Origin: Sediminimonas qiaohouensis DSM 21189
GTDB taxonomy: Bacteria; Pseudomonadota; Alphaproteobacteria; Rhodobacterales; Rhodobacteraceae
Direction of reading: 5' to 3'
Length of the DNA: 64,000 bases
NCBI RefSeq assembly: GCF_000423645.1
Contig: NZ_AUIJ01000001.1
Span: 1 to 64,000 of the forward strand
Part shown: in pieces, positions 10,414 through 21,722 of the stretch
Position numbering within the stretch: the first letter of the stretch is position 1
Layout: each line of letters opens with the position of its first letter
Program-made: the position numbers and the translations under genes
The notes under the pieces: model-generated
The model's input: the letters and a program-made list of their open reading frames with translations, nothing else
Databases searched by the model: none
What the model was told of the DNA's origin: nothing

Positions 10414-10817
10414 GTCTCGTCGTCCTCTTGTTCATCCATGACCGCGCGGGCCAACTCCATCGCGCGGGTCATGGCGGGAATACCGGCAAACATCGACATC
10501 TGCGCGATGGTTTCGGCAATCTCGTCGCGGGTCGCCCCCGCCTCCAGCAAATGGCGCACCGTCATGCGCACCTGCGTATCGCTCTGCGCGCCCTGCATGG
10601 TCAACCCCGCCAGCGTCAAAAGCAGCCGGGTTTTCGCATCCAGCCCCTCGCTGCTGATCCCCTTGCCAAAGCTCATTTCCATGAACTCCTTGGGCATGGT
10701 CGGCCACATCGTCTCGAACGCCTTGGGCGAGAACGTCTCAAGCGCCGGATTGAAGGCTTTCGCCATCTCCTGCGCCTGCGCCATCATCAGCTCGAAAGGG
10801 GATTTACTGTCGCTCAT
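10410..10817 (-). CDS. Carboxymuconolactone decarboxylase/AhpD-like protein in the nuo operon
   Basis: This 135-residue, mainly helical protein has the CMD-fold pattern [18 protein letters not shown]...[22 protein letters not shown]. The AhpD-type CxxC pair is absent, so a thioredoxin-like peroxidase role is unlikely. It is translationally coupled at both ends (4-nt overlap with nuoI upstream and nuoJ downstream), which argues for a function tied to complex I such as assembly or quality control. That function is inferred. The Rhodobacter capsulatus nuo operon is known to contain extra unidentified reading frames, and this is probably one of them. Confidence 0.75.
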   Translation of the reverse strand: MSDSKSPFELMMAQAQEMAKAFNPALETFSPKAFETMWPTMPKEFMEMSFGKGISSEGLDAKTRLLLTLAGLTMQGAQSDTQVRMTVRHLLEAGATRDEIAETIAQMSMFAGIPAMTRAMELARAVMDEQEDDET

Positions 10818-11305
10818 CTGTACGGCGCATCCAGTTCCAGGTTGCGGGCGATCTCGGCTTCCCAGCGGTCGCCGTTCTCAAGCAGCTTTTCCTTGTTGTA
10901 GAACAGCTCCTCGCGGGTTTCCGAAGCGAACTCGAAATTCGGCCCCTCCACGATGGCATCCACCGGGCAGGCCTCCTGGCAGAAGCCGCAATAGATGCAC
11001 TTGGTCATGTCGATGTCGTAGCGCGTAGTGCGGCGGCTGCCATCCTCGCGCGGCTCGGCGTCGATGGTGATCGCCTGCGCCGGGCACACCGCCTCGCACA
11101 GCTTGCACGCAATGCAGCGTTCCTCGCCGTTGGGATAACGGCGCAGCGCATGTTCCCCGCGGAAACGCGGGCTCAGCGGCCCCTTTTCGTGCGGATAGTT
11201 CAGCGTCGGCTTCGGCGCAAAGAAGTAGCGCAGGCCAAGCCCGAACGCCTTGACGAAGTCAGTCAGCAAAAAGTACTTGGCCGCGCGCGTGTAATCCATG
11301 CTCAT
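10814..11305 (-). CDS. nuoI: NADH-quinone oxidoreductase subunit I
   Basis: A 163-residue ferredoxin-like subunit that binds two [4Fe-4S] clusters (N6a, N6b). Ligands are C64, C67, C70, C74 ([12 protein letters not shown]) and C103, C106, C109, C113 ([12 protein letters not shown]). ATG at 11305 ([12 protein letters not shown]) is chosen over starts further upstream for two reasons: GGGAGGG lies 6 nt before it, and it overlaps by ATGA the stop of the 56-codon gene at 11302-11472. It passes electrons toward NuoB in the peripheral arm. Confidence 0.95.
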   Translation of the reverse strand: MSMDYTRAAKYFLLTDFVKAFGLGLRYFFAPKPTLNYPHEKGPLSPRFRGEHALRRYPNGEERCIACKLCEAVCPAQAITIDAEPREDGSRRTTRYDIDMTKCIYCGFCQEACPVDAIVEGPNFEFASETREELFYNKEKLLENGDRWEAEIARNLELDAPYR

Positions 11306-11472
11306 GCCCATCCCTCCCTGAGGGTTTCGTGCTCGTTCCATTTCGTCGCATAGTCGCCCTGAGGCGGGGTGCCGCCCAATGCGATCTGCGGTGTCTTCGC
11401 GGTCGCGTCATTGAGGCGCGGGCGCTTGCCCGTCTCGACCCGACACGTGAAAAGGGTGCAGTCAACGCCCAT
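11302..11472 (-). CDS. 56-residue conserved-looking small protein between nuoH and nuoI
   Basis: The frame starts with ATG 3 nt after the nuoH stop and ends in a TGA that overlaps the nuoI start by 4 nt, the same spacing seen between genuine genes of this operon. It encodes 56 residues beginning [20 protein letters not shown] and ending in an acidic, aromatic tail ([17 protein letters not shown]). Two Cys are near the N-terminus; there is no signal peptide or membrane segment. Codon choice is GC3-rich like its neighbours. It is too short for most gene callers. Function is unknown; a complex I accessory role is a guess from position. Confidence 0.65.
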   Translation of the reverse strand: MGVDCTLFTCRVETGKRPRLNDATAKTPQIALGGTPPQGDYATKWNEHETLREGWA

Positions 11473-11475
11473 GCC

Positions 11476-12513
11476 TCAGCCTCCCACGCTCCAGCGCGCA
11501 AACGAGCCCCAGAACCAATCGAACTTGGCCGCGAAGGACACGAAAACAACCCAGAACAACGACAGCGGCAGAAACACCTTCCACCCGATGCGCATCAACT
11601 GGTCATAGCGATAGCGCGGCGTAATCGCCTTGATCATCGCGAAGATGAAGAAGAAGAAGAACATCTTGCCGAGCATCCACAGCACACCGTCAGGCAGACC
11701 CGGGATCGGCGACAGCCATCCACCGAAAAACAGCAGCGAAATCAGCGCGCACATCAGGAGGATCGCGATGTATTCCCCCGCCATGAACAACAGGAACGGC
11801 GTGGCCGAATATTCAACCTGGTAGCCGGCCACCAGTTCCGATTCCGCCTCGGGCAGGTCAAAGGGCGGGCGGTTGGTTTCCGCCAGCGCCGAGATGAAGA
11901 ACAAAAACACCATCGGGAAATGCGGCAGCCAGTACCAGCTGAAGAACCCGTAATCCCCCGACTGCGCGCGCACGATATCGCCAAAATTCATCGAGCCGGT
12001 CGAAATGATGACCCCGATGATGATCAGACCGATGCTGACCTCGTAGGAAATCATCTGCGCGGCCGAGCGCAGGCTGCCCAGGAACGGGTATTTCGAGTTG
12101 CTGGCCCAGCCCCCCATGATCACGCCGTATACCTCCAGCGAGGACACCGCGAACACGAACAGGATCGCCACGTTGATATCCGACAGGACCCAGCCGTCGT
12201 TGAACGGGATCACCGACCACGCCAACACCGCCAGTACGAAACTGGTCAGCGGCGCCAGCAGGAACACCGTCTTGTCGGCCCCGGCCGGTATCACGACCTC
12301 CTTGAGCACGTATTTCAGGGCATCCGCCACCGATTGCAGAAGCCCGAAAGCCCCCACCACGTTGGGCCCGCGCCGCATCTGGACCGCGGCCCAGATCTTG
12401 CGGTCGCCATAAACCAGGAACAGAAGGCTGATCATGACAAACGCCACAACCGCCAGGCATTGCGCCACGATCAGGACTGCAATCCCGAAAGGTGTTGTAA
12501 AGAATTCAGCCAT
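11476..12513 (-). CDS. nuoH: NADH-quinone oxidoreductase subunit H
   Basis: A 345-residue, eight-helix subunit that forms the quinone-access chamber with NuoB and NuoD. Characteristic loops are present: [17 protein letters not shown], the [10 protein letters not shown] region and the acidic E-channel loop near [22 protein letters not shown] at 12513 ([10 protein letters not shown]) is chosen because GAGGA lies 4 nt upstream and upstream in-frame codons give a non-membrane, Arg-rich leader. Confidence 0.96.
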   Translation of the reverse strand: MAEFFTTPFGIAVLIVAQCLAVVAFVMISLLFLVYGDRKIWAAVQMRRGPNVVGAFGLLQSVADALKYVLKEVVIPAGADKTVFLLAPLTSFVLAVLAWSVIPFNDGWVLSDINVAILFVFAVSSLEVYGVIMGGWASNSKYPFLGSLRSAAQMISYEVSIGLIIIGVIISTGSMNFGDIVRAQSGDYGFFSWYWLPHFPMVFLFFISALAETNRPPFDLPEAESELVAGYQVEYSATPFLLFMAGEYIAILLMCALISLLFFGGWLSPIPGLPDGVLWMLGKMFFFFFIFAMIKAITPRYRYDQLMRIGWKVFLPLSLFWVVFVSFAAKFDWFWGSFARWSVGG

Positions 12514-12520
12514 CAGGTCC

Positions 12521-12919
12521 TCACACCGTCGGTATTCCATTTTCCGCGCAATGCGCCACGACGACTTCGGCGTCGATGGTACGCATTCCGCGTGGTAGCT
12601 GCGCCGAGATGGTGTAAATCGCATCTCCGTGCCAAACGCCACCCTCTTGCTCAATATTCGTACGTAAATGCCGGGCAAATCCGTAACCGCGGATCAGCGC
12701 ATATTGCGCTGCCGCGCATTCGGCATAGTCACTCACATCCTCGCCGTTTTCCGCGCCCCGCATGGCAACGTGGAAATTCACCAGGTCCCCATCCAGAAGC
12801 CGGGTCTCGACACCCTCGTAATCGGGCGCGGCCGCGTCCGCGCGCGGCAACGTCTCGCAGCCCGACACGGCCGTGGCCAGCACGATCGCCATGGGGGATA
12901 TGAGACCCGCGCGCATCAT
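12521..12919 (-). CDS. Putative lipoprotein between nuoG and nuoH
   Basis: This protein of about 132 residues has an N-terminal hydrophobic segment followed by the lipobox VSGC (Cys near residue 20), so it is probably a lipid-anchored periplasmic protein. The mature part is hydrophilic with three further Cys (ECAAAQ and AHCAEN among them). Consecutive start codons GTG-ATG-ATG at 12922-12914 overlap the nuoG stop, so the exact start is uncertain. No family is recognised. It resembles the unidentified reading frames reported in alphaproteobacterial nuo operons. A periplasmic lipoprotein coupled to a cytoplasmic-arm gene is unusual. Confidence 0.7.
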   Translation of the reverse strand: MMRAGLISPMAIVLATAVSGCETLPRADAAAPDYEGVETRLLDGDLVNFHVAMRGAENGEDVSDYAECAAAQYALIRGYGFARHLRTNIEQEGGVWHGDAIYTISAQLPRGMRTIDAEVVVAHCAENGIPTV

Positions 12920-14940
12920 CACTCCGCCGCGACCGGGCGGTTTGCGCGCGCCTTGGCCCCTGCCGACAGCTCGGCCATGAGGGTGCTGGCCCGCGCGATA
13001 GGGTTGGTCAGGTAGAAATCACCGATCGCCATCTGGAACGCGGCCTTGCCCATGGCCTCCGCCGGGACCGCCGCCCATTCGTTCTCGGGCACCTCGTCGA
13101 TCTCGGCCAGGTGCGGCACGTCCTCGACCAGGCGCTGACGTAGCTGCGCAAGGCTATCCCACGGCAGGGTCGCGTCCACCTCGGCGCTCAGCGCGCGCAG
13201 GATCGCCCAGTTTTCCTTGGCCTCGCCGGGGGCGAACCCCGCGCGCATGGCTAGCTGCGGGCGCCCCTCGGTGTTGACGAACAGGGCGTTTTCCTCGGTA
13301 TAGGCAGCGCCGGGCAGGATCACGTCGGCCCGGTGCGCGCCACGGTCGCCGTGGCTGCCTTGGTAGATGACAAAGGCGCCATCGTCGATTTCAACCTCGT
13401 CGGCGCCCATGTTGTAGATCACATCGGCCCCCTCGATGGCGGCGTCCATGCCGCCCTCTGTCACCGCGCCCGCGTCCATCGCGCCGACACGGCCGGCGGC
13501 GGTGTGCAGCACCATCAGCTTGGAATTACTGTTCTCCGCCAGTTTCATCGCGTGGCCCAGAACGGCGGCACCGTCGGCCTCGCGCAGCGCGCCCATCCCG
13601 ACGATCACGATCGAGGGCTTGTCGCGCGTCGCGCCAATCTCCTTGGACGACAGGCTTTCCAGTGCCGCGCGATCGGTGCCCACATGGACGTAATCATAGG
13701 TCAGGTCCACCGCTTCGCCGACCAGCCCCACGTTCGCCCCGCGCAGCCATGCCTTGCGGATGCGCGCGTTCAGAACCGGCGCCTCAACCGCCGGGTTGGT
13801 GCCGATAAGCTGGATCATCTCGGCGCTGTCGATATCCTCGATCCGCGCGGTGCCGACATAGCCGGCACGATTGCCCTCGGGCAGGCGCGCGCCATCTGTG
13901 CGGCACTCGACCGAGCCACCCATCCCCTCGATCAGGGTCTTGAGCGCATACGCCCCCTCCACCGGGGCCAGATCGCCGATCAGGCCGGTCGCCTTCTTGG
14001 CCCCCTTCAGGGCCTCGGCCGCCTTGGTCAACGCCTCGGGCCATGTCGCCGGGCGCAGGCGGCCATCCTCACGGATATAGGGCCGGTCAAGGCGTTGACG
14101 GCGCAGCCCGTCAACCACATGGCGCGTCTTGTCGGAAATCCATTCCTCGTTCACACCGTCATGGTTGCGCGGCAGGATGCGCATCACTTCGCGCCCCTTG
14201 GTATCCACCCGGATGTTCGAGCATAGCGCATCCATCACGTCGATGGTTTCCGTCTTGGTCAGCTCCCAGGGGCGCGCGGTGAACGCATAGGGCTTGTTGG
14301 TCAGCGCACCAACCGGGCACAGATCCACCACGTTGCCCTGCAGATTGCTGTCGATCATCGCGCCCAGGTAGGTGGTGATCTCGGCATCCTCGCCGCGGCC
14401 GGTCTGGCCCATCACGGCGACGCCCGCCACCTCGGTCGTGAACCGCACGCAGCGGGTGCACGAGATACAGCGCGTCATGTGCGTTTCGACCAGCGGCCCA
14501 AGATCCATATCCTCGGTCGCGCGCTTCGGCTCGCGGTAGCGCGAGAAATCCACGCCATAGGCAATCGCCTGATCCTGCAGGTCGCACTCGCCGCCCTGAT
14601 CGCAGATCGGGCAATCCAGCGGGTGATTGATCAACAGGAACTCCATCACCCCTTCGCGGGCCTTCTTGACCATGGGGCTGTTGGTTTTCACCTGCGGCGG
14701 CTCGCCGTCGGGGAACGGGCGCATGTCCTTGACCTGCATCGCGCAGCTTGCCGCCGGTTTCGGCGGCCCCGGCTGCACCTCGACCAGGCACATCCGGCAG
14801 TTGCCTGCGATCGACAGGCGCTCGTGATAGCAAAAGCGCGGGATCTCGATCCCGGCTTCCTCACAGGCCTGGATCAGCGTCAGGCGCGGATCGACCTCGA
14901 TTTCCTTGCCGTCGATGATGATCTTGCGTTTCTCGGACAT
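12919..14940 (-). CDS. nuoG: NADH-quinone oxidoreductase subunit G
   Basis: A 673-residue iron-sulfur subunit of the peripheral arm. The N-terminal [2Fe-2S] ligands are C37, C48, C51 and probably C66. The His-coordinated cluster motif [19 protein letters not shown] follows, then [10 protein letters not shown] with the distal CPVGALT. The remaining two thirds is the degenerate molybdopterin-oxidoreductase domain usual for NuoG. Length matches alphaproteobacterial and mitochondrial homologues, shorter than E. coli NuoG. Confidence 0.96.
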   Translation of the reverse strand: MSEKRKIIIDGKEIEVDPRLTLIQACEEAGIEIPRFCYHERLSIAGNCRMCLVEVQPGPPKPAASCAMQVKDMRPFPDGEPPQVKTNSPMVKKAREGVMEFLLINHPLDCPICDQGGECDLQDQAIAYGVDFSRYREPKRATEDMDLGPLVETHMTRCISCTRCVRFTTEVAGVAVMGQTGRGEDAEITTYLGAMIDSNLQGNVVDLCPVGALTNKPYAFTARPWELTKTETIDVMDALCSNIRVDTKGREVMRILPRNHDGVNEEWISDKTRHVVDGLRRQRLDRPYIREDGRLRPATWPEALTKAAEALKGAKKATGLIGDLAPVEGAYALKTLIEGMGGSVECRTDGARLPEGNRAGYVGTARIEDIDSAEMIQLIGTNPAVEAPVLNARIRKAWLRGANVGLVGEAVDLTYDYVHVGTDRAALESLSSKEIGATRDKPSIVIVGMGALREADGAAVLGHAMKLAENSNSKLMVLHTAAGRVGAMDAGAVTEGGMDAAIEGADVIYNMGADEVEIDDGAFVIYQGSHGDRGAHRADVILPGAAYTEENALFVNTEGRPQLAMRAGFAPGEAKENWAILRALSAEVDATLPWDSLAQLRQRLVEDVPHLAEIDEVPENEWAAVPAEAMGKAAFQMAIGDFYLTNPIARASTLMAELSAGAKARANRPVAAE

Positions 14941-14946
14941 GGGATC

Positions 14947-15402
14947 TCACTTCGCTTTCAGTAATGTGCCGATCCGGCTGTTGCGGTCTATCTCGGCGCG
15001 GCCCAGCTTGCACAAACCGGCCTCGTCTTCGGGGCTGACGCCTTGCGCGGCCAGGTACGCCTCGCCGCGCTCGCGCATGCGGGCCTTTTCATCGTCGGAT
15101 TTCAGGTAGGTGCGCACCTGCTCGCGGCTATAACCCATATCGCGCGCCGTCCGCTTGAGCGAGTTCAGGAACATCAGCGCGTTGAACATGCGCGCCTCGA
15201 TCCCGTCGCACGATTTGCGGATCTCGTCGGCCAGCGCCACCCAAAGCAACCCGTTGTCAATCTCGGACACCTCGCGCAGCGGCGGCAACGACTGCCCCGC
15301 CGCAACCGACACCTGACCCGGCAGGCCCAGTGGCACCGCCAGCATCACCGCCAGTGCCAGGCGCAAGGCGCGCAGCCGGGATATGTGGCGCAGCCGCATC
15401 AT
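14947..15402 (-). CDS. Exported small protein of the nuo operon (DUF5333-like)
   Basis: A 151-residue protein starting MMRLRHISRLRALRLALAVM with a clear N-terminal signal segment (cleavage likely after VSVAAG). The mature helical domain contains two Cys (KSCDGIEARMFNAL and EAGLCKLGRAEI). The pattern and operon position fit the DUF5333 family of Rhodobacteraceae; I recall the family but cannot confirm the match. ATG at 15402 overlaps the upstream gene stop by ATGA; longer in-frame starts would overlap that gene more and spoil the signal peptide. It is probably periplasmic with unknown function. Confidence 0.7.
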   Translation of the reverse strand: MMRLRHISRLRALRLALAVMLAVPLGLPGQVSVAAGQSLPPLREVSEIDNGLLWVALADEIRKSCDGIEARMFNALMFLNSLKRTARDMGYSREQVRTYLKSDDEKARMRERGEAYLAAQGVSPEDEAGLCKLGRAEIDRNSRIGTLLKAK

Positions 15403-15767
15403 CCCGCGCACCGTCCCGCCAGCAACAGCGCGCCATCGCTCAATGTCAATGCCTCGGCGGGCGCATCTGGCCCCGTACTCCATACGACGCGGGAATTGCC
15501 CGTGATTTCGATGCAGTGCTTGGTCGCCTCATAGCGCCCCGCCTCGCGCGCACCGGCCAGGCGGGCACCGCCCGCGTTGGCCACGGACACGGTAAACGCG
15601 GCGGGATCATCGCGGTCCGCGCTCAGGCTGGCGCTGTAGGAGCGGCCGTCGAACAGCACATCGCCGCCGCCAATCCCCTTGACGCGATCCTTGATCGCGC
15701 CACAGGCCCCAAGCCCGCCAAGGGCAAGGGCCAGAGCCGCCAGATGAATTGCGCGATGCACCATCAT
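15399..15767 (-). CDS. Putative lipoprotein between nuoF and nuoG
   Basis: A 122-residue protein with a hydrophobic leader and lipobox LGAC (Cys about residue 22). The mature part seems beta-rich and carries two Cys near residue 83 and the C-terminus that could form a disulphide. It overlaps the DUF5333-like gene by 4 nt and follows the nuoF stop directly. No family is recognised. With the lipoprotein after nuoG it makes a second lipid-anchored partner in the operon. Confidence 0.7.
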   Translation of the reverse strand: MMVHRAIHLAALALALGGLGACGAIKDRVKGIGGGDVLFDGRSYSASLSADRDDPAAFTVSVANAGGARLAGAREAGRYEATKHCIEITGNSRVVWSTGPDAPAEALTLSDGALLLAGRCAG

Positions 15768-17063
15768 TTACTCCGCCGCAACGGCGCTGACGCGGCCGCT
15801 GCGCTTGTGCTTGATACGGTCCTCGATCTCGCCGCGGAAATGCCGGATAAGGCCCTGGATCGGCCAGGCCGCCGCATCGCCAAGCGCACAGATCGTGTGC
15901 CCCTCGACCTGCTTGGAGACGTCCAGCAGCATGTCGATTTCCTCTGGCTCGGCCTCACCGGACACCAGCCGCTCCATCACCCGCATCATCCAGCCGGTGC
16001 CCTCGCGGCAGGGCGTGCACTGCCCGCAGCTTTCGTGCTTGTAGAACTTCGCCAGCCGCCAGATCGCCTTGATGATGTCGGTGGACTGATCCATCACGAT
16101 CACCGCCGCCGTGCCCAGGCCCGACTTGTGCTCCATCAGCCAATCGAAATCCATGATGCCGTCGCGGATCACGTCGCCGGGCAGCACCGGCACCGACGAT
16201 CCACCGGGGATCACGGCCTTCAGGTTGTCCCATCCGCCCCGGATGCCGCCGCAGTGACGGTCGATCAACTCCTTGAACGGAATGGACATTTCCTCTTCCA
16301 CGACGCAGGGGTAATTGACGTGCCCGGAGATCGCGAAAATCTTGGTGCCCAGGTTGTTGGGCCGCCCGAAGCCCGAGAACCACGACGCGCCGCGCCGCAG
16401 GATCGTTGGCGCCACGGCGATGGATTCCACGTTGTTCACCGTGGTCGGGCAGCCATAGACACCCGCCATCGCCGGGAATGGCGGCTTCATCCGCGGCATG
16501 CCCTTCTTACCTTCGAGGCTTTCCAGAAGGGCGGTTTCCTCGCCACAGATATAGGCGCCGGCGCCGTGGTGCAGGTAGATGTCGAAATCCCATCCCGACT
16601 TGGCCGCGTTGGGGCCAACAAGGCCGGCCTCGTACGCCTCGTCGATGGCGATTTGCAGCGCCTCGCGCTCGCGGATGTACTCGCCGCGCAGGTAGACATA
16701 GCAAACATGCGCGTTCATCGCGAAACTGGCGATCAGGCACCCCTCGATCAGGGTCTGCGGATCATGGCGCATGATCTCGCGGTCCTTGCAGGTGCCCGGC
16801 TCGGATTCGTCGGCGTTCACCACCAGGTAGGCGGGGCGTCCATCGCTTTCCTTGGGCATGAAGGACCACTTGAGCCCGGTCGGGAACCCCGCGCCGCCGC
16901 GTCCGCGCAGGCCGCTGTCTTTCATTTCCTGGATGATCCAGTCGCGGCCCTTCTTGATGATGTCGCCGGTCCCGTCCCAAGCCCCGCGCGCCATCGCGCC
17001 CTTGAGCGAGCGGTCGTGCATGCCGTAGAGATTGGTAAAGATACGGTCCTGATCCTTGAGCAT
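15768..17063 (-). CDS. nuoF: NADH-quinone oxidoreductase subunit F
   Basis: A 431-residue subunit that binds NADH, FMN and the N3 [4Fe-4S] cluster. The glycine-rich FMN/NADH loop GRGGAGF is at residues 54-60. N3 ligands are C346, C349, C352 ([11 protein letters not shown]) and C392 (HTICALGD). ATG at 17063 ([14 protein letters not shown]) is the start conserved in the family; upstream in-frame residues are unlike any NuoF. This is the electron entry point of the complex. Confidence 0.96.
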   Translation of the reverse strand: MLKDQDRIFTNLYGMHDRSLKGAMARGAWDGTGDIIKKGRDWIIQEMKDSGLRGRGGAGFPTGLKWSFMPKESDGRPAYLVVNADESEPGTCKDREIMRHDPQTLIEGCLIASFAMNAHVCYVYLRGEYIREREALQIAIDEAYEAGLVGPNAAKSGWDFDIYLHHGAGAYICGEETALLESLEGKKGMPRMKPPFPAMAGVYGCPTTVNNVESIAVAPTILRRGASWFSGFGRPNNLGTKIFAISGHVNYPCVVEEEMSIPFKELIDRHCGGIRGGWDNLKAVIPGGSSVPVLPGDVIRDGIMDFDWLMEHKSGLGTAAVIVMDQSTDIIKAIWRLAKFYKHESCGQCTPCREGTGWMMRVMERLVSGEAEPEEIDMLLDVSKQVEGHTICALGDAAAWPIQGLIRHFRGEIEDRIKHKRSGRVSAVAAE

Positions 17064-17067
17064 CCGA

Positions 17068-17304
17068 TTACCCCTGCCCGTTTGCATTGTCGTCGCGCCG
17101 CGCGCGCCAGATCTGAAGGCTGACAACCAGCCCCCAGATCAGCGCGCCAAGCGCGGCGAAATCTATCAGAAAGGCGAACCGCACCGGCCAGCCCATTTCA
17201 CGACCCAGCCATTGCAGCAGCACCCACAGTACCATCGCCACCGCGATGACCAGGGCCGCGATGCGCCCCTTGCGTGCCAGTTTCTGCTCTTGCTCGGTCG
17301 TCAT
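17068..17304 (-). CDS. Small two-helix membrane protein of the nuo operon (DUF5337-like)
   Basis: A 78-residue protein with a charged N-terminus ([14 protein letters not shown]), two hydrophobic helices at about residues 15-34 and 42-64, and a basic tail. AAGGATGG precedes the ATG. It fits my memory of DUF5337 proteins found next to nuoF in Rhodobacteraceae; a profile search would be needed to confirm this. Role unknown, probably in the inner membrane. Confidence 0.7.
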   Translation of the reverse strand: MTTEQEQKLARKGRIAALVIAVAMVLWVLLQWLGREMGWPVRFAFLIDFAALGALIWGLVVSLQIWRARRDDNANGQG

Positions 17305-17355
17305 GATCCATCCTTGTTCGCCTCACACCCGACATAGGGCGCAAAGCGGTTCCTG

Positions 17356-18387
17356 TCATCCGCCCTGGGCCAGCCGCTGCGCCTGCCCGACCCAGTCGTC
17401 ACGGCTGACGCGGCCCTTGAACCCGACAAGGTTCTCGTCCGCCCAGGCCACCTCGTCGGCGCTCCAACCCGCGATCTGATCGAAATGAAAAACGCCGATC
17501 TGGTTCAGCAGCTTTTCCAGTTTGGGACCAACGCCCTTGATCTGCTTCAGGTCGTCCGGCCCCTCGGGGCGGGCCTTGTCCAGCAGCTCCGGCTTGGTCC
17601 CGACGCCGTCTGACGGGGCGGCCGGGTTCGGTGTCTTGACCGAGGATTTCGCGGGCGCCGGACGCGGCGCGGATTTACCCTTGCCCAGCCACGGCGTGCT
17701 GATCGGCACTTCGCTGCCGTCGATCCGCTTGACCGTGTCGCCCAGCTCGCTCGCCATTGTCACCGCCGCGTTTTGCGGCGCGCGGCCGGCCTCGTATTCC
17801 TTGAGGCTGGTCAGCCCCGATTCCGGCTCGGAGGCATAGCGCCCGTTCTGCGGCCCCGGCGTCGGGACGCGGCCCGCGACCAGCTCGTCCAGTATGTGGC
17901 CAAAGCTCTCGCTGGTCAGGTCCTCGTAGTAGTCCTTGCCGATCTGAGCCATCGGCGCATTTGAGCAGGCCCCGAGGCATTCCACCTCTTCCCAGCTCAG
18001 CTTGCCATCAGCGCTTAGCTGATGCGGGTGTTTCGCGATCTTCTCGCGGCACACCTCGATCAGGTTCTCCGACCCGCACAGCATGCACGGCGTGGTGCCG
18101 CAAACCTGCACATGCGCGACCGAGCCGACCGGCGCCAATTGGAACATGAAATAGAACGTCGCCACCTCGAGCGCGCGAATGTAATCCATGTCCAGCATGT
18201 CGGCCACGTACTCGATCGCCGGCCGCGTCAGCCAGCCTTCCTGCTCCTGCGCGCGCCACAACAGCGGAATGATCGCGCTGGCCTGGCGGCCCTCGGGATA
18301 CTTGGTGATCTGCGCCTCGGCCCATTTCAGGTTGTCGGGCGTGAAGGCGAAACTATCGGGTTGGTCGTGATGCAAACGGCGCAGCAT
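17356..18387 (-). CDS. nuoE: NADH-quinone oxidoreductase subunit E with long C-terminal extension
   Basis: A 343-residue subunit, about twice the length of E. coli NuoE. The thioredoxin-like N-terminal domain (residues 1 to about 165) binds the N1a [2Fe-2S] cluster through C96, C101, C137 and C141. A low-complexity Pro/Ala/Lys linker (about 225-265) follows. The C-terminal domain (about 275-340) has a helix-hairpin-helix-like motif ([20 protein letters not shown]), a fold usually seen in DNA- or RNA-binding or protein-protein contacts. Long NuoE forms of this kind are known in Rhodobacter. Start [10 protein letters not shown] is the family start. Confidence 0.95.
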   Translation of the reverse strand: MLRRLHHDQPDSFAFTPDNLKWAEAQITKYPEGRQASAIIPLLWRAQEQEGWLTRPAIEYVADMLDMDYIRALEVATFYFMFQLAPVGSVAHVQVCGTTPCMLCGSENLIEVCREKIAKHPHQLSADGKLSWEEVECLGACSNAPMAQIGKDYYEDLTSESFGHILDELVAGRVPTPGPQNGRYASEPESGLTSLKEYEAGRAPQNAAVTMASELGDTVKRIDGSEVPISTPWLGKGKSAPRPAPAKSSVKTPNPAAPSDGVGTKPELLDKARPEGPDDLKQIKGVGPKLEKLLNQIGVFHFDQIAGWSADEVAWADENLVGFKGRVSRDDWVGQAQRLAQGG

Positions 18388-18439
18388 GGCTCAGTCAGTC
18401 CTCGAAAATCGGGCCGCGGCGCGGGCCGCGGGTGCGGGC

Positions 18440-18471
18440 GCCTCCGGCGGGAGTATTTGTAGCAAGATGAA
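18440..18471 (-). repeat. 32-nt interspersed repeat, copy 2 (inverted)
   Basis: In the 105-nt nuoD-nuoE gap. Reading the minus strand it matches the copy at 4174-4205 except for two bases in the centre (GCTACAAAT in place of GCCAAAAAT). Orientation here is the same as the operon, opposite to copies 1 and 3. Confidence 0.8.
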
Positions 18472-18492
18472 GATCGCCATCGGCACGTTCGC

Positions 18493-19710
18493 TCACCTGT
18501 CGATCTCCCCGAACACGACATCCATGGTGCCGATGATCGCCGCCACGTCGGCCAGTTGGTGACCCGTCGTCACGTGATCCATCGCCTGCAGGTGCAGGAA
18601 ACCCGGCGCGCGCAGCTTGGCGCGGTAGGGCTTGTTGGTGCCATCGGACACCAGGTAGACGCCGAACTCGCCCTTGGGGGCCTCGACGGCGGCGTAAACC
18701 TCGCCCTCGGGGACGTGGAAGCCCTCGGTATACAGCTTGAAGTGATGGATCAGCGCCTCCATCGATTGCTTCATCTCGCCCCGCTTGGGCGGCGTGATCT
18801 TGCCGCGTGAAAGGATGTCGCCCTGCTCATCGCGCAGCTTGGCGATGGCCTGGCGGATGATGTTGGTCGATTGGCGCATCTCGGCCATCCGGACAAGGTA
18901 GCGATCATAGCAATCGCCGTTCTTGCCGACGGGGATCTGGAAGTCGAACTCGTCATAGCACTCGTAGGGCTGCGAGCGGCGCAAATCCCACGCCAGCCCC
19001 GAGCCGCGCACCATCACGCCCGAAAAGCCCCAGTCGAGGATGTCCTGTTCGTTGACCACGCCAATATCGACGTTGCGCTGCTTGAACACGCGGTTCTCGG
19101 TCAGCAGGGATTCGATATCGTCCAGAACCGAGGGGAAATGGCCCGCCCATTCCTCGATATCATCCAACAACTCAGGCGGCAGATCCTGATGCACCCCGCC
19201 GGGGCGGAAATACGCCGCGTGCAGGCGCGCACCGCATGCCCGCTCGTAGAAGATCATCAGCTTTTCGCGTTCCTCGAACCCCCATAGCGGCGGCGTCAGG
19301 GCGCCCACGTCCATGGCCTGCGTGGTGACGTTCAACAGGTGGCTGAGGACGCGCCCGATCTCTGAAAACAGCACCCGGATCAGCGAGGCGCGCCGCGGCA
19401 CCTCGACCCCCGTCAGCCGCTCGATCGCCAGGCACCAGGCGTGTTCCTGGTTCATCGGCGCCACGTAATCCAGCCGATCCAGGTAGGGCAGGTTCTGCAG
19501 ATAAGTGCGGCTTTCCATCAGCTTCTCGGTACCGCGATGCAGCAGGCCGATATGCGGATCGCACCGTTCTACAATCTCGCCGTCCAGCTCCAGCACAAGG
19601 CGCAGCACGCCGTGCGCCGCCGGGTGTTGCGGCCCGAAGTTGATGTTGAAATTGCGGATCTTCTGCTCGCCCGTGCGGGCGTCTTCGAAGCCTTTGGAGC
19701 CGTCCATCAC
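18493..19710 (-). CDS. nuoD: NADH-quinone oxidoreductase subunit D
   Basis: A 405-residue, 49-kDa-type subunit that lines the quinone-binding pocket together with NuoB. The quinone-pocket loop [20 protein letters not shown] near the N-terminus and the [NiFe]-hydrogenase-like fold motifs ([12 protein letters not shown]-type, [15 protein letters not shown]) are intact. It ends with the conserved [14 protein letters not shown]. NuoC and NuoD are separate genes here, unlike the E. coli fusion. The start overlaps the small membrane-protein gene by 4 nt. Confidence 0.96.
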   Translation of the reverse strand: MMDGSKGFEDARTGEQKIRNFNINFGPQHPAAHGVLRLVLELDGEIVERCDPHIGLLHRGTEKLMESRTYLQNLPYLDRLDYVAPMNQEHAWCLAIERLTGVEVPRRASLIRVLFSEIGRVLSHLLNVTTQAMDVGALTPPLWGFEEREKLMIFYERACGARLHAAYFRPGGVHQDLPPELLDDIEEWAGHFPSVLDDIESLLTENRVFKQRNVDIGVVNEQDILDWGFSGVMVRGSGLAWDLRRSQPYECYDEFDFQIPVGKNGDCYDRYLVRMAEMRQSTNIIRQAIAKLRDEQGDILSRGKITPPKRGEMKQSMEALIHHFKLYTEGFHVPEGEVYAAVEAPKGEFGVYLVSDGTNKPYRAKLRAPGFLHLQAMDHVTTGHQLADVAAIIGTMDVVFGEIDR

Positions 19711-19925
19711 GCGGTGCCTCCGTCAATCTTGTCCTTGAAGGCAATGACCCATAGCAAAATCAACGCCGCCAGCGGGATGATCGCCACTAGCGACACCCAA
19801 TTCGGAATGCCGAAACGCGGCAACAACCGCCAGAACGGGATGACGATCAGCGCCGCGAACACGACGAACCAGACAAACCCGAAGGCGCCCATGCCCACGC
19901 CCATGCCATATCCATAGCCCATCAT
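19707..19925 (-). CDS. Small membrane protein between nuoC and nuoD
   Basis: A 72-residue protein with a Gly/Met/Tyr-rich N-terminus ([16 protein letters not shown]) and two hydrophobic helices (about 15-33 and 43-63), ending KDKIDGGTA. It overlaps both neighbours by 4 nt. No family is recognised with certainty. It belongs to the extra genes of this operon and is probably an inner-membrane protein of unknown function. Confidence 0.75.
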   Translation of the reverse strand: MMGYGYGMGVGMGAFGFVWFVVFAALIVIPFWRLLPRFGIPNWVSLVAIIPLAALILLWVIAFKDKIDGGTA

Positions 19926-20530
19926 TTCGCGCCCTCCTGTTTCTCGTCACCCGGCAGGATGTATTCCGCCCCCTCCCAGGGGCTGAGGAAATCGAACTGA
20001 CGGTATTCCTGCACCAGGTTCACCGGCTCATAGACCACCCGCTTGAGCACCTCGTCATAGCGCACCTCGGTATACCCGGTGGTCGGGAAATCCTTGCGGA
20101 GCGGATGACCTCGAAAGCCGTAATCGGTCAGGATGCGGCGCAGGTCCGGGTGCCCCGAGAACAGGATGCCGAACATGTCGAACACCTCGCGCTCGAACCA
20201 GTCGGCCGAGGGGTGAATATCCACGATCGAATGCGCCATGTCATCCTCGCGCAGGCCAACCCGCAGGCGGATGCGCTGGTTCTGGTACATCGACAGGAAA
20301 TGATAGACCAGGTCGAACCGCTTGGCCCGGCCGGGGTAATCGACCCCGGTGATGTCCACCAGCGTCGAGAACCGGCAATTGGGGTCGGACTTGAGGAAAT
20401 CCACCAACCCCTTGAGGTTGCTCGGGGCGACATCGACGTTCAACTCGCCGTGGCTGATATTCCAGTCCACCACGCAATCGGGGCGCTTCGCCTCGATATG
20501 CGCTCCCAGTTCCCTCAGTGCTTCACTCAT
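19922..20530 (-). CDS. nuoC: NADH-quinone oxidoreductase subunit C
   Basis: A 202-residue, 30-kDa-type subunit that contacts NuoD in the peripheral arm. The signature [22 protein letters not shown] is present ([20 protein letters not shown]), followed by the [14 protein letters not shown] motif. Length and start are normal. Confidence 0.96.
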   Translation of the reverse strand: MSEALRELGAHIEAKRPDCVVDWNISHGELNVDVAPSNLKGLVDFLKSDPNCRFSTLVDITGVDYPGRAKRFDLVYHFLSMYQNQRIRLRVGLREDDMAHSIVDIHPSADWFEREVFDMFGILFSGHPDLRRILTDYGFRGHPLRKDFPTTGYTEVRYDEVLKRVVYEPVNLVQEYRQFDFLSPWEGAEYILPGDEKQEGAK

Positions 20531-20568
20531 CGTGCATCTTCCTTCCAGGTGGCTGGCGGCGACGGCGC

Positions 20569-21473
<905 letters not shown>

Positions 21474-21531
21474 GAGCGGCTCCTTTCATGCGTGTCGGGC
21501 ACGCATTTGGCTGGCTGAACAGGCTGGGACG

Positions 21532-21560
21532 GGTTTACTCCCGCCCCATGACAGGGTCAA
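21532..21560 (-). promoter_or_regulatory. Candidate nuo operon promoter
   Basis: In the 249-nt gap upstream of nuoA, the minus strand has TTGACC (21560-21555), 17 nt, then TAAACC (21537-21532), a fair -35 and a weak -10. It would give a leader of about 55 nt. Nothing else gene-like was seen between nuoA and the hydratase at 21723. Confidence 0.3.
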
Positions 21561-21722
21561 CCGAGCGACGGTCACATTCAATAAATACAATCCATCGTGC
21601 GCGCGGCGGCGAAATCCCTGTATACCTTGGCACACAAAGGCGGCGCGCGGGCGGCACTGCGGCAATTGGTCAGGCGCCCGCGCGCGCGCCCGGAACGGCG
21701 CCGGTCGAATCGCGCCGCGCGG

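Noticed and set aside
12514-12678. 55-residue N-terminal extension of NuoH
   Set aside because: Arg/Ser-rich, overlaps the lipoprotein gene, and the family start with a good ribosome site is at 12513.
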